From Neonectria sp. B-13 (Eukaryota; Ascomycota; Sordariomycetes; Hypocreales; Nectriaceae), in the NCBI GenBank assembly GCA_002682825.1, contig NOKP01000003.1, forward strand, positions 2,170,001-2,234,000: a stretch of 64,000 bases of DNA, in the 5' to 3' direction. Under the pieces are notes generated by a model. It had not been told where the DNA came from and ran no database searches. It saw nothing but the letters and a program-made list of their open reading frames with translations. Position numbers and translations under genes: made by a program. Numbering within the stretch: the first letter of the stretch is position 1; each line of letters begins with the position of its first letter. This document shows, one piece after another, positions 32,359 to 44,588 of this stretch.

Positions 32359-33345
32359 CTAATCCTGGACTGTTTCGTCCGAATCTGGCGTCATGGTCAG
32401 CCATTTCGTGGGCCTATCTTCCAACACATCCTTCCAAGTCTTGGGGTTGAACGTCCAGTCCGTTTTGTTCTCCGGGTGATCGTTCTCATGCCACGCCGGG
32501 AAGGCCCTGATCACACCGACTCTGCGCCTCGAGTCCATCAGCTCCTTGGCCAACGCTTGCCCGTCCACACCCGACTCCGGCAGCCGCATCTTGGGATCCG
32601 CGAATCCCCAAGACTCCTCCACGTCCGGATCGTCCGCGTCCTTAATCATGCACGGATCGCCGTGCATCCGGCACCGCGTGCACGCGTGTTCGTAGTCCCA
32701 CCGGCGGTCGCTGAACCTGGTGTGCGAGCACCGGATGCGCTTCGCGCGGCACTGGAGGCATTTGCCAGTGACGCACCACCGGGGCCGCTTCGGGGGCATG
32801 AACTTCGGCTGCCAGCCTCTGATGTTCACGGGGTAGCCGTCGAGATAGCGCACCTTTTCCAAGGCCTTCCGGGAGTTGAGCAGTAGCGTAAGCCCGGCCA
32901 ACGCTTGCTCCAACATCAGGATCCGCTTGTTGAACTGATCCTCATCCTCGTCCTTCCGCCGATGCAGCCCGACTCGAGTCTCATCATCAATCGCATCCTC
33001 CATCAAGCGCTCCACCTCTACATCGGTCCTCCCCATGAGAGACCGAAGGTGATTCTGGCGGTTCTCGATGCGAGCCCTGGATGCGCGTATGCGGTCCCCT
33101 ATATGGATGTATCTGATCATCTCCTCCTTGACGCACTTCTTGACGGTCGCTGAGAGCTCTTCCTCATACGCGCATTCCGCAGCTCGTATGGCGGCCAGTT
33201 CTGCGTCGGCCTTGGCTTGGAGGGTGGCACGGCGGCGGTTTGCGAGGGCGTTGACGGTGGACATGAGGCCGAGGGAGGGATTGAGGCTGGCGATGACATC
33301 GTCAGGGGACTCGGGATGCTTGGGGATTTGTTTTGTGGTAGCCAT
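32359..33345 (-). CDS. Uncharacterised protein with C-terminal Zn2Cys6-like cysteine cluster
   Basis: Single exon, 328 residues. Not recognised as a named protein. The first about 165 residues are strongly helical and charged, with a likely coiled coil at about 35-160 (LANRRRATLQAKADAEL onward). Residues 196-232 contain six cysteines spaced C-x2-C-x6-C-x15-C-x2-C-x6-C, with basic residues after the second cysteine (CRAKRIRC). That is the pattern of a fungal Zn2Cys6 binuclear cluster. The middle loop is longer than usual, however, and the motif lies in the C-terminal half rather than at the N terminus. An extra Cys is at 191. The C-terminal tail contains W/D-rich segments. The cysteine pattern is observed. 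Zinc binding and DNA binding are inferred. It could be a lineage-specific protein. Confidence 0.75.
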   Translation of the reverse strand: MATTKQIPKHPESPDDVIASLNPSLGLMSTVNALANRRRATLQAKADAELAAIRAAECAYEEELSATVKKCVKEEMIRYIHIGDRIRASRARIENRQNHLRSLMGRTDVEVERLMEDAIDDETRVGLHRRKDEDEDQFNKRILMLEQALAGLTLLLNSRKALEKVRYLDGYPVNIRGWQPKFMPPKRPRWCVTGKCLQCRAKRIRCSHTRFSDRRWDYEHACTRCRMHGDPCMIKDADDPDVEESWGFADPKMRLPESGVDGQALAKELMDSRRRVGVIRAFPAWHENDHPENKTDWTFNPKTWKDVLEDRPTKWLTMTPDSDETVQD

Positions 33346-34255
33346 GGTTAACAGTTCGTAAGATGGTTACGAGGGTGAAAGGGGAAAACTTATCGAGAAC
33401 GGCGTTCACCTAGCGACTAAAGAAAGGATGTTAATAAATAACTACTGGTTAGACATTGGGGACAAGCCATGCGGTATAGATGTCCGAGACAATGAACTGA
33501 ACGAAAGAACAAACTTGTGTTCCTTAGCCTCATCCATCGAACAAAGACTGAAACTCTGCAAATGGCTAGTTGAAAGACGACCAACTAGGTTGGACAACAA
33601 GACAAAGGAACGCCCCCTGGTTAGGTGCCTTGGCCCGACATAAGCAAGCTGAACTGTCACATTGAAATTTCATCACAAAGTATAGTGCAAACCGGATTTC
33701 CAAACCTGGACACGTCAATTGATGGAGTTGTTTCTCCTTAGTATATCCCTCCTCGTGACATGGCGGTCACCTCTGCAACCGTAGTGACATGGCCGAAACA
33801 CACCCGTCCTCTCTTAACCTACACGACATAAGTCCCCGTGTCATTTGCCCTGTGCCCATGGGCTCGCGGGTCTAACCACGATATCGTCGCCATATTTCCG
33901 CCCAGCTGTGGTGGGCCAACTCCTGGCAAGTTCATGAGAAATGAGCGAGCTGCTATTCCCAAGAACCGCAGCTGAAAGCCAAAGAAAATAATGTCAAAGA
34001 AAAAAAACCAAAGAACGCCGACCGATGAATTTCGTCTCTGCCCAATGTGCCGTGGTACTAAAAACGCCCGCTTCCTAAGTTCGGCGACAATCTGCGGGCC
34101 TGCTCCTGTGAGCCGCGGGCCAAAATCCCCGTGACGCCGTGAGAATCCAAATGGGTAGCGAATAAAAACAAGAAAGCCGTGGGGCTTTGCAAAATGGTAT
34201 TGTAGGTATTGTCGCATCATATGCGCAGCAATGCGAAGACGCCAGGTCGTACAAA
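33346..34255. other. Intergenic region
   Basis: About 0.9 kb between two minus-strand genes: the promoter of the Cys-rich gene and the 3' region of ATG1. Small frames only. Confidence 0.5.
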
Positions 34256-37200
34256 TCACGACGACCCGTGCGAGGCAACACTGCGCGGAGTTATATCGCC
34301 ACTCCGTCTACGAACTCCGTGCTGCTGGGTGTATTGTGCCTTGTTGTTGGCCTCAGCAATCATCTGTTGCTTCTTCCGGACGGCACTTAGCCTGCCCGTG
34401 ATCATCTTAATCACTGAAAATCGATTAGTCGTCTCCTTGCAACAGGAGTGGGCATTCTGCTTACTCTTTCGGACGTGAGCCTCCTCATCACTGTCAAGTT
34501 CACCGCTGGCCTCCTTTGCGGCATCCCTTTCAGCAGCCTTCCCTGATGATAGTTTCTTCCTCTCCATTGGAGGCTCCTCATCGCCATCCAGAACCGCTTC
34601 GAGCATTCGAATAGCCGTGATATACGAGATTTCGCAACCCGTCAGGTTCTCGTTGGTTACTTCGTCGATAGCTGCGGCTCGGCTCATCTCCAAAGCGCGA
34701 TCGTACATGAGCTTTTCAGCGCTGATGCCAGGGGTGAGGTAGACCTGCTTTGCTCCAGAGCCCGTGGAGGAAGCGATGGATTCGGTGCCATGGTTCGAGG
34801 GATGGCTGGGATGATCTTCCGGCAACTGCTTCTGAGCCTCGACGAGCTTGAGTCGAACGATTTCCGACTTCTCCAAGACTTCGTTGAAGCGCTGCCGAAC
34901 CCATTGCACCACTGCGTTGATTCGCTGGACGACCGACTGAGCGACCGCCCCTGAGACACCGCTGCTGGCTTCTACCCGGCTCTTCTTGGACCACCAGAGG
35001 CTGGCATTGTCCATGGCCCTCGCGAGGAGAGTAAGCGACTTCACGTAGAGGACCAGGGCTTCTTCCGACAGCGAGACCACGGCCTCCAAAGTCAGACCAT
35101 CCTCTTCAGGCGTTATCTGATCAGCCTCGAGACCACCCAGCCCATGATCTGCGGATGGAGCCATGGGAACAAGCTGCTTGTACTTGACTTCGGCAAATCC
35201 GTACACACAGTCGCTCCTGGTGGCGAACTCTTCTATCGTTTGCGCGGCCCGCGCATCTTCGTCAGTCGTCTGCACACTCTTCCCATCGCCGATAAGGCCG
35301 GGCGGGGCCGAGGTCGAGGGCGTTGGATACGCTGGGAACGGCTGATATAGCGGCGGCGACTGGCCCTTGGCACTACCTCGCAGGGGCGGGACCTTGAAGC
35401 CGAACAGGCGGAGACTAGCATCCTGAATGGCTTTGGAGATGGCGCTGGAGGCCGACCCGGGACTAGCGGAAAGTGCCTTTTCATACGACGATCGCCGGTC
35501 ATGGCGTCCCTGGGCTACCAGAGCTGTTCGTGACGAGGGCGTTGGCATTGCACCTGTGGGCACACTGGAAGCCCCCTGCGTGTGTCGGCGGGTCATGGCC
35601 CCTGATCGCGGCGAAGTTGCATTTTGCTGAGCGCCAAGCTTCTCATTCGCTGCCAACTCATCTGCGAGGGCGTTCACCTCTACGTGTCGTCGTTCAACGA
35701 CTACGTATTCTCGCTCCAACGCCACATCTTGGGCAGCCTTTTCCTCCTCAGTTAGGGGTCGGCTGGCATTTCGGGCCTTGCGCGTTTCATTCAGAAGAGA
35801 ACTCGGGGGAGAAGCGTTTTCGCGTGCGAGACCTCTCTCGGAGAATCGGTGCTGGACGGGAAGTTGCTGTGCGGGAAGTGATGTCGTATGCTGAGGGATA
35901 GGTCGGCGAATTCCGAGACCCTCGCCAGCTTCGCGGGGTGACTGGCTTAGGCGATGGTTATCACCCGACTGTCGCTGATATCGACCTTCTCCAGGACTTC
36001 CTGCCTGGGGCGACCTGGGTTGTACATCTCGGGGAGATCTCGCACTGCCTCCTTCTCGCGGGGACTCATTTCCGGAAGCTCGCCTGATGTGGGGCGATGA
36101 AGGCAGGGTCTCCCCTTGACCGATGGTTCGCAGTTCACGAGGTTCCGGCCTGACTGGCTTAGGAATATCATCCTCGACTAGTCCGGGAATATCGCTTGTG
36201 ACGACGTAGTGATTGAAGAAATTCTCAAAGCTCAGTCGCTCGACAGGGCTTCGCTTCAGCAGACTCCGTATGAGCGACTTGAGGTCTGGGGTTATGTTTA
36301 CCTCCCTTGGGAACTTGATAACATCCTCGGCAGCCTCGATCTTCCTTAGCAGCTCCACATGGTTTCTAGCCCGGAAGGGAGGTCGACCAGTGCTCATCTC
36401 GTACAGCACGGTGCCGACGGACCACAGGTCTGCTTTGGCGTCATATCGTTCATATCGGAGGATCTCTGGGGCCATATAGAGAGGTGATCCGCATAGCGTG
36501 TCGGCCAGGGAGGTCGAGGGCAAGACACGGGCAAATCCGAAGTCGGCAAGCTTCAGCATGGGAAGAGACGTAAGCCCCGCCATGGGGATGAGAGAATCCT
36601 GGCTGGCCTGCAAGACAGAGCGACCCCGTTCATCTCGGAAGGAGCGAGATGGGAGCAGCAGGAGATTCTGTGGCTTGACATCGCGATGAACGTAGTTCTT
36701 TCTTCGCAAAAATTCGAGCGCACTGGTCAGTTGCTTCAGGAAATGTCGGATGACAACTTCGTGGAGGCCGGAGTTCGGAGCGCTAGGATATTTGCGGGCC
36801 ATGTCATGGGTGGCGGGGTGGGTGGCCAGCTTATCGCGCTTCTTGATAAAGAGTGACAGGTCGCCGAGCTCGCAGTATTCCATGATGAGGTTGATGTGAG
36901 TGGTCGATTCGACGCAGTCATGGAGGGCGACGATATGGGGATGGCGAAGGGTCTTGAGGATTTGGATCTCGCCATAGAGATTCTCTCTAAGCTTCTTGTT
37001 GAGCCTCTCGAGCTCGACGGATTTGATGGCGACAGCGGCCTTGGTCTCCTGTTTGATGCGCGTTAGCTACTGGGGGCAAGGAGGATGAGGAATCGAAATG
37101 GCTTGTTTGCGCATGTGTGATGCGCGGGCGGAGAGCCTGGTGAAGACGCAGGTACCAGGAGGCGCACCAGCAAGCTGAGCGCGCGACTCGGTGCGATGAA

Positions 37201-37379
37201 ACCGGGCAAACGCGGGGGTGAGGAAGGGGGATGGGTAGTGGTCGCACCTTGTGCCAACCCAGATAGACCTGGGCGAAGCTGCCCTTTCCAATCTCGGATC
37301 CAATGTTGAACTGTCCCACAGTCCGCCCTCCCGACTTCCTGGAGATTTGGGAGGTGGAAGCCTCCTGTGGGCCCGCCAT
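34256..37379 (-). CDS. ATG1: Autophagy-initiating Ser/Thr kinase ATG1
   Basis: Three exons, 37248-37379, 34465-37048 and 34256-34413; 957 residues. ATG1 (ULK1 family) starts autophagosome formation with ATG13/ATG17 at the phagophore assembly site. The kinase domain covers about 24-326. It has the glycine loop [12 protein letters not shown], a VAIK lysine at about 53, HRDVKPQN (165 onward), DFG at 213-215, and [10 protein letters not shown]. An ATG8-interaction motif, EYVVVERRH, lies near 491-499, as in yeast Atg1. The middle is Ser/Pro-rich and disordered. The last about 290 residues form the helical MIT-type region that binds ATG13. Intron 1 is 199 nt, long for this window, and separates the glycine loop from the VAIK lysine. 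Intron 3' (51 nt) restores [11 protein letters not shown]. Length matches filamentous-fungus ATG1. Confidence 0.96.
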
Positions 37380-38633
37380 GGCTTCCTGGTGTGGGTTGTC
37401 GGTGGCAGGAAGACAGTCGAGTGGATTGCAGCCCTAAGGCCTATAAAATTCGAAAGACGTCTTTCACGGATGGGGTCGTCATGTAATCGACGAGATCAAG
37501 AAGCGGTCGCGATGGTTGACGATATGTGACGGGGTGCGAGAAGGTAGAGGGGGGTGGTTGGACAAGATATGGAGCCGTGACAGCAGGAGAGGATGGTGCC
37601 GGGAGGTTGTTGACGGGTGGCAGACAAGCAGTCGGTGAAGACGGAATGACCGAGGCGAGATGGATGAGGAAGTGGAAGCGGCGAGCACGAAGGCGGGTAT
37701 TCGAGAAGTGGACCAGCTAGTGCGCGACTGCGAAGACGAGGAACGAGAGTCAGTGAATGGAGGTCGAAGAGGACATAGAAGTGGCCGAGGGCGAAGATGG
37801 AAGGATTGACGAGATGATGCAATGAGATGTGATTACGAGAGATTGGAAGTGAGGTGGAAGGTAGGTGAATGGGAGGCGAAAGGCCGGCTAGAGGTCGATG
37901 ACTGGGACAAGCTGGCGGGACGGAGATGGGGACGGCGGGTGAACAGGTGACTTACCACAGGATAGTAGGCGGAGGCGTTGCGGCGGTGCGGCGTTGGCGG
38001 CGCGAGATGGAGACTTGGAGAGCGGCCGTTGAGTTGAGTTGAGTCGACTCGAGAGCGCAATCGGAGTGGGCCTGCTGTTGACTGCTTCAAGGCGGCCGGG
38101 CCGGGTAAGGGAGGATTAACGACGAGGGCGACAACGAGTCAAGCAGATGCAGAGGAGAGAATAGGAGAGCAAGGCGGTGACTCGAAGCTCTGGACCGATT
38201 AGACGTCGTCAAACTTGGGCCTGGTGGCGTCGTGTGTCGGTAGGCTGGGGGGAAACGATGGGCGGTGCTTGGTGGTGGGTGGTGGGTGGTGGATGTTGCG
38301 TCACGCCCGCGGACCTAAAGAAGGACGAAAGGTGGGGAAGGAGTTGAAGGGCAGTTCTGGCGATGGGGATGGGGGAAGACGAGGTTGATGAAGGGGAGAG
38401 AGTGAGAGTGGAAGAAAGAAAAAGACAGAAGGATGATGACCCTGAAGATGTTGCGAGAGTCGGGATGGAAAGAGGGAAGAGAGAAGAAGAGAAGAAGGAG
38501 AAGAAGGGAGGTGAGCGAGGCAAGGCACTCAAGGTACGGACTGACTGCGCGTCGCAGGTAGGTAAAGGCAGGTAAAGTTGCTAAGGTAGGCAAGTAAAGG
38601 TAAAGCTGCCGGGTTTCTAGAAGAGAGCCAGCA

Positions 38634-38694
38634 GAGGCCGGATCATGGGTGGATAGATCATGGGTGGATGGATCATGGATGGGTGGGTGGATGC
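38634..38694. repeat. Imperfect GGATCATGGGTGGAT repeat
   Basis: Several related units of the form GGATCATGGGTGGAT and TGGATGGATCATGG lie in tandem. Non-coding. Confidence 0.65.
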
Positions 38695-39133
38695 CAGGTG
38701 GAGTTGTATCCGTGTTGCATCCCGGTGATGACACTTGAGACGAGGTATTCGCGTGCTGCATTCACTATGGACGAGGTACCTGGCGTCGTGGTATCCACCG
38801 AAACACCTTTGTAGGGTCCTAGACCACAACTACCGTAATCGCGAAGGGTCCTCCACCCGTCTTTGGGGCGATTGGGGATTGGAGAATTGGGCGGGGACTC
38901 TTACCAGGCGCATTGGGCCAGTTGACCACGGCCAACGGGGCAGGGGGGACGAGGAGCGTCTGGCAGTGGACAGTGGTTTGTTTCCCAGGGTGGAAGTACC
39001 TGTGCACGACGTGGCATCGACACTGAAACATCAGGTACCACTCGACGCAGGGGACGTCGCTTGGGCCGCCCCCCCCACGAGCTGGTGATCCATGGTAGGG
39101 TGTGGTTGGCAGGTGTTGAGGGCAGTTGAGTGA

Positions 39134-39164
39134 ATGGATGGATGGATGGATGGATGGATGGATG
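39134..39164. repeat. Microsatellite (ATGG)n
   Basis: Nearly eight perfect ATGG units in the gene-poor region upstream of ATG1. Confidence 0.9.
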
Positions 39165-39813
39165 ACCTGGAGGTGACTCGTGACAGGATGCATTTTGGAG
39201 AGGGGAGGGAGGAGAAGAGAGGATGGACGGGAGAGCCAGCAAGCAGCCAGCACTAAACCAGCCAGTAGCAGCCAGCCGCTCCAGCCCAGCCAGTGACGGT
39301 ACCTGGAGGTAGGCAGGTATCGTGCCTACCTAGTAGTACTTTGGGTCCTAACTTGAAGGTAGGACGAGCCTGGGGCATCGTCCATCCTGTCACCTTGACG
39401 TTAGACCTAGGTAAGGAATCTGTGATCATTCATTCACTTTGTTCTTCGCCGACAAGCCGCAGGGAAGAAACAGCCCCGTAAGTTAACTACTAAGGCTACT
39501 AGACCACCTACTTAGTGCAAGGACCCGGCCAAGAGAGTCAGTCACCGTCCAGTCACATCCCGGGAGTCGCAGACGCAGACAACAAACCGCAACAAGCCTC
39601 GACGGAAGACTACGGCTGCCAGCCTGATCACACAGTTGATGACGGAAGGAAACAGAGCCCGCCAAGCGAATGCAGCCGGCGCTACGACAGGACAGCCTGC
39701 AGTAGTCCCCGCCCCACCACAACCCACACAGCGACCTCCCATCCCCTTCAACCTGGATGGAAGGGGAAGAAAGACAGAGGAGTAAGTTATGAGGGCGTAT
39801 GTGGCCGTACGCC

Positions 39814-39863
39814 CATGCCATGCGATGCGCTGCGATGCGCCGCGATGCCATGCCATGCGATGA
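39814..39863. repeat. GATGC/CATGC-type imperfect tandem repeat
   Basis: About ten overlapping copies of ATGCC, ATGCG and GATGC words in 50 bp. Non-coding. Confidence 0.7.
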
Positions 39864-42800
39864 CATTCTGACTTGCCTCGCCTCAGGCAGCCTAGGACGA
39901 AGGCAAAAGGAAGCAAGCAGCTTGAGGCGCACTACTAGCAGTAACAGACCACACATTCGTACGTAGCAAGGGCCGCAGTGGCTTTGTAGCTCTAGACTAT
40001 CCCATTATCCTCCTTGCTTCTTCTCCTTCCTCCTCTATCAATGTTGCTTGGGCGTCTCGGTCACGGTTCGCCTACCCAGCTACTACCGAGCCAGGCCGGC
40101 TTGGCTCGTATCCATCGATCGCCCTTCTTGCTCTTCCTCCGATAAGACCTGGTCTAGCAACCTAGTAGTTTCCCCCAGCCCCTAGCAGGTGCGCGCCCCC
40201 AGACCAGACCGGCCCGGCCGTCATGTAGTTCGCCCAGTGCTTATCGTCGGCGCCCGTGGTGGGTGGTTCACTTACATCTCCCGGGCTGGTCGTCCGATTT
40301 CCATTCGCGAATTCTTGCGGCGGCTAGGGACAAAAATACACGAGAATGGAATGCGGGAAGGGTGCGCGTTGTCTGTCCGTGTCCAAGGCGAACTGACTTT
40401 TGCATCAGGAACAACTCGGCGCGTTGCATGAACCATCGAGTTATCGCGATGGATGGCGAAATCGTCGCGCCACCTGAGGTCAAAGGCAGCTCGATGGCGT
40501 CAGCAGACAGGCACTCGCTCGCCATGAAGCACGCCAGAACAGCCAAAGGGAGACCTTTTGTTTTCCTTTCGGTTTTGGCTCATGCTTTTCTGGCGCAGGA
40601 TGCACCCGACTGCTGGAGCAACAAGGCACCGATGATCTGCAGCGGCCGAGTCTGTAACCAACAGATTGCCAGTGCACCTAATCACGGAGAGCGCGTCGAG
40701 AACACCACCAACGACAGACAACAGACAACGGACCGCAGCCAACGTTATCGCTCGGGATCGTCTCCCCAGCCAGCCCACTCCATCGCCGCACCTCGCCCGC
40801 CCGCAAGCGGCGGCCCACCCCAGATCGCCGTAGCCCTATTCCGCTCCAGGCCAGGCCGCCCAGACGGACCCAGCGGGTTCCCCAAACGGGCGGACGCGGG
40901 ATGATGGTCGGCAGGGGTGATAGGACCCTCTGGTGAATGCGAATGTGTGTGAGCTGTAAGCTATGAGCTGTGAGCTGTCAACTGTGTTCGTGATCCCTAA
41001 AGTGTATGAACAGAAGACAGGGGGTTAGGAGTGGAGAGCTAGAGAGAGGACGAACATGTCGGATTCACCAGACGAGTCGAGGATGCATCTAGACCCTGCT
41101 CACGCCAGCCAGGCAGAGTGGGACATGCAAGGCAACCGGCCTCAAAACCCATGCTCTCTGCCATGGTGTTTTGCGTAAAATCTCCGCAACGGATGTGATT
41201 CTGTTGCCTTACACATTACGTGCATCGCTGTTAACGGGGACTGTCACGTAGGACTCTCCAAGCGTTAAGCAAGGACTCCCTCAGGCAGGCGAGAGCCAGA
41301 GCCGTCATCCTGTCATCATTCCCATCACCCTCGTCACCGGCGTCAACATGCCCCATTTCGTCTTCCCCGCAAAAGCCACCTCCCCAGGCACCCAAACAGA
41401 AGCCGCAGGGGTGAGCAAGTGAGGCAAAAGCAAGTGAGGTCGCAAAGTAAGATACGTGGGTTGGCATGATTTGACTCATCGCCCCAATCCTACTGTGCCG
41501 CATCGACCTTGCCTAGTGTGTACTCTTAGATCGATGCAACCCATCCTCGGGAGACGAGCTCTTATACCAATACCCAAGTAGGTAGGTCGGTAGTAGATAG
41601 GGAAGCACGTTGTTGGGCACGAGACTGTGGAGGTGGGGGGAAACGAGGCCAGGGATGATTGGGTGAAGCACAAGGATGAGATAAAAAGGCGAGGGGATGG
41701 GATTCCGGGAAGAAGGAGAAGACGACACACTCTGGTCCTCAGAAATGGCCATGTTGTTTAGGTACAAGACAGAACAAGTCGAGGTTCATTGTGGGCAATA
41801 AGTCAAAACGAGACTAATCTGGACCAACCAGCCCCGGCCCGTCTGACCTTGCCGGTGCCCTCTATCTGCCGCCGTTCATTCGGGCAGATAACCCCTCCTG
41901 TGTTCGTTTAGGCGCTTGATCTGTAGCCTTTGTACAGTTTGCTGGAGATCTGCAACAGCCGTGGACTGGAGCCTCATGTAGTCGCCCGTGCGCCGGGCTG
42001 TTGCATACGAGGCCGGCTACCACCACCGACATAATGATTAGTGGGTTTCTTATTTCACTGCGTTGTGAAACAGAGAGCAAGACCAAAGTTCCTTTCTGTA
42101 GTTCACTGTGGATTAATAATAAAGAATTGGATAGCGTTCCCTAGGTCTGCGCACTTGAACATAATGGTGAGTGTGTTTCGGGCGGGTGTTAGTGGTGTTA
42201 GTGGTGATTTGACCATGTCATGCCATGTTTTGGCAGAGAAGAGCGTCTCCACGCGGAACGAGATTCTAACCACGGCAATAATTCTGGTCACAAGTTCCCT
42301 TGGATAATCATACGTTCAGCATCCCTTTTACCGACAGGACTGGCTGACTCGGCCTTTTGGGGGGTAGAGGCATTTGTTCCTGGCCGATGTTCGATTTGAA
42401 ACGGGCTCGGCTTCCCGGAGTGACGCCATCCCAGGAGCAGCATGGCCACGGAAACGATGTGATGCATGGATGGCCGATGAGTCAAGAACTGCACCCCGAA
42501 AAGGGCGAGAACATGCAAGGGTGTTTTCTGGCCAGGGCATTTTCAAGGCGGCAACATCGCGATGCGGAGCGAGACCAATCGGAAGCTCGGTCGGGTGGTG
42601 GTGATGGACGGGGCCAATGGGAAATGACTCGAAGACTGACTCGGAGTTCTGTTTGGGGGTGCAAGAGTGTTGCGTGCAGTGTTGGCAGAGAACCATCGTT
42701 CCCTTAAGGTTACCCAGGTCCTGAACCGCTTGAGACGTTGCGGGGTTAGTATCCGCGGTGACGGTGGTGTGGTGGTTTGCCCAGATGTTATAATATTCCA

Positions 42801-44588
42801 GATAGCGTATGATCCGATATGATACCATGCCGCAATCCCGCTGCCATCTGATAGTGATACGGACAGAGAACGCTTAGAGGCGCCAGAGATAGATAACAAG
42901 GCACTTGGCACATGGCACAGCACGCGCTAGGAATCCACGGGTGCGCGGTGCCAGCCTACCAACTTTCGTGTAAGAGCTCGCCTTCCGAGGACGGCCGCAT
43001 CGATCTAGCCTTGGAGCAGCATCAGTCAAATCACACCAACCCACGTATTCGCGCCCTCGCCTGCGCCGTGAGCATGTTCTTCTCCCCTTATCACATGGCG
43101 GTTGGAGGCTGGAGGCTGAACCTCCTTAGCTTGGAGCGCTTTTCCCTTGTCGGACTTGTCGATATCGAGCCTCGGCCGCCCTGCTCCGTTTGACTTTGAC
43201 TCTGCCGGCCAGGCAAGACAGGCCATGATGCAAGATAATATCGGGCTCTGGTGCTTTGGTGGCGGCTTGTGCGGCGATCGCTGGGGACCCATTTACATCT
43301 TTGCTCTTGGTCCTCCTGATTTCGCCGCCCCGATGGAACTCCTTTGATCCGTCATATCCTAGGCTAGGTCGAAGAGGATTCAGCTGCTATGCAAACACTG
43401 CCGCTGGTGATTTTATATGTCTCACATTACGATCCTAAACTCTTGGGCAGTTCATGAAACCCAGAAACTGTAACAATGCCCTCGTAGGGATGTCGTCCTC
43501 AAACAATTCCCGGCATCCCAGAGGCACGTTCCGAGACGCCGTAGTTCTCTTCTCTTGGAAAGCGAAGGATATTGTTTGCTTTTCGGTGATCTGTCAAGCT
43601 ACGCATCACCAATTGATTTGTCCCATTGTTGTACGGGAATAATCATGATTGGAGGGCGAGCTGTTACACCGTTGAACTCCGAGGCCTCTCGAGCCAAGTC
43701 TGATTGCCTGCCCCGTGACAAAGACGGAATCCCAAACGGTTAGTTTCAGGCTGAATCCGAGTCAATTCAGCTTCAAACTTGGAAGGTGGCACCGCAACGC
43801 AGAAGTCTGGGGAGCCTGGTTGTGTCGCTCGATGAGCATACTCCATCTACGCTGTGTTGGGTCAACACAGCGTCGCAGAATCGGTCGATATCAACAAGCA
43901 TGTGAAAACGAGCCTAATTGGCCCTACACGCCTTATGTCTGCAGCCAGTGACAGCTAGACTACCTCATAGGAATTGGGAAGCTGTTAAACTCCTTTGTTA
44001 CTTACACCAGTCGATGGGCAAGGCCAAGCCCACGGTTCGTATGAACCTGTTCACGACATGCAAAGTCATGCATCACTGGTACACTGCAGTGAGGGCCTCA
44101 TATGCTGCTGGCAGAGTTGCATCGAACAATTCAGCCATTCTTCCGGTATTGGTCCAGCTCACCCGTCCATCCAAATCCCAGTCACATCTCCTCCCCCGCT
44201 CGATGCTCTTCGTCATCGCCATCTCGTCCATGGCAAATCCATCTTTCCTATTCACACATCATCATGTTTTAAACATTCATCCAAGACAACGACAAATGGG
44301 AGTAACATCTTCTTTTATTTGCATTTGTTTCCGGCGCGGTATCCATGTTGTTTCATGTTGTACACGCCCAATGGCAGCCATTGGATCCCAGACAAAAAAC
44401 GCCTTCCAGTGCTTCGCCTTCAGGAGCCTCTCCATCAGTGGACGGGAAGCTATCTATCATATCTCATTTTGATTTCCCAGTGCCGTATCTCGGCGCCATA
44501 CCCGGCTTCTTTTGTGGAAAAAACAGCAAATCCCCAAGTGCTTCCGGAGCTCGCGCTCAGATTCGTCTGGATTGGTCTTATTCAGACT

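Larger units (their letters stand above)
37380..44588. other. Gene-poor 7.2-kb region, ATG1 upstream to ornithine aminotransferase
   Basis: No gene can be supported. The first about 1.1 kb is purine-rich on the plus strand, which means CT-rich in the ATG1 sense and fits a long leader or promoter. Microsatellites lie at 38.6-39.9 kb. Short GGTACCT/AGGTAGGT words recur. Open frames at 40263-40904 and 43995-44684 (+) lack domains, and the second overlaps the 3' end of the neighbouring gene. A non-coding RNA is possible, but nothing in the sequence demands it. Confidence 0.5.

Noticed and set aside
40263..40904. 213-codon plus-strand frame in the gene-poor region
   Set aside because: No recognisable domain, low-complexity end, no promoter or splice support.
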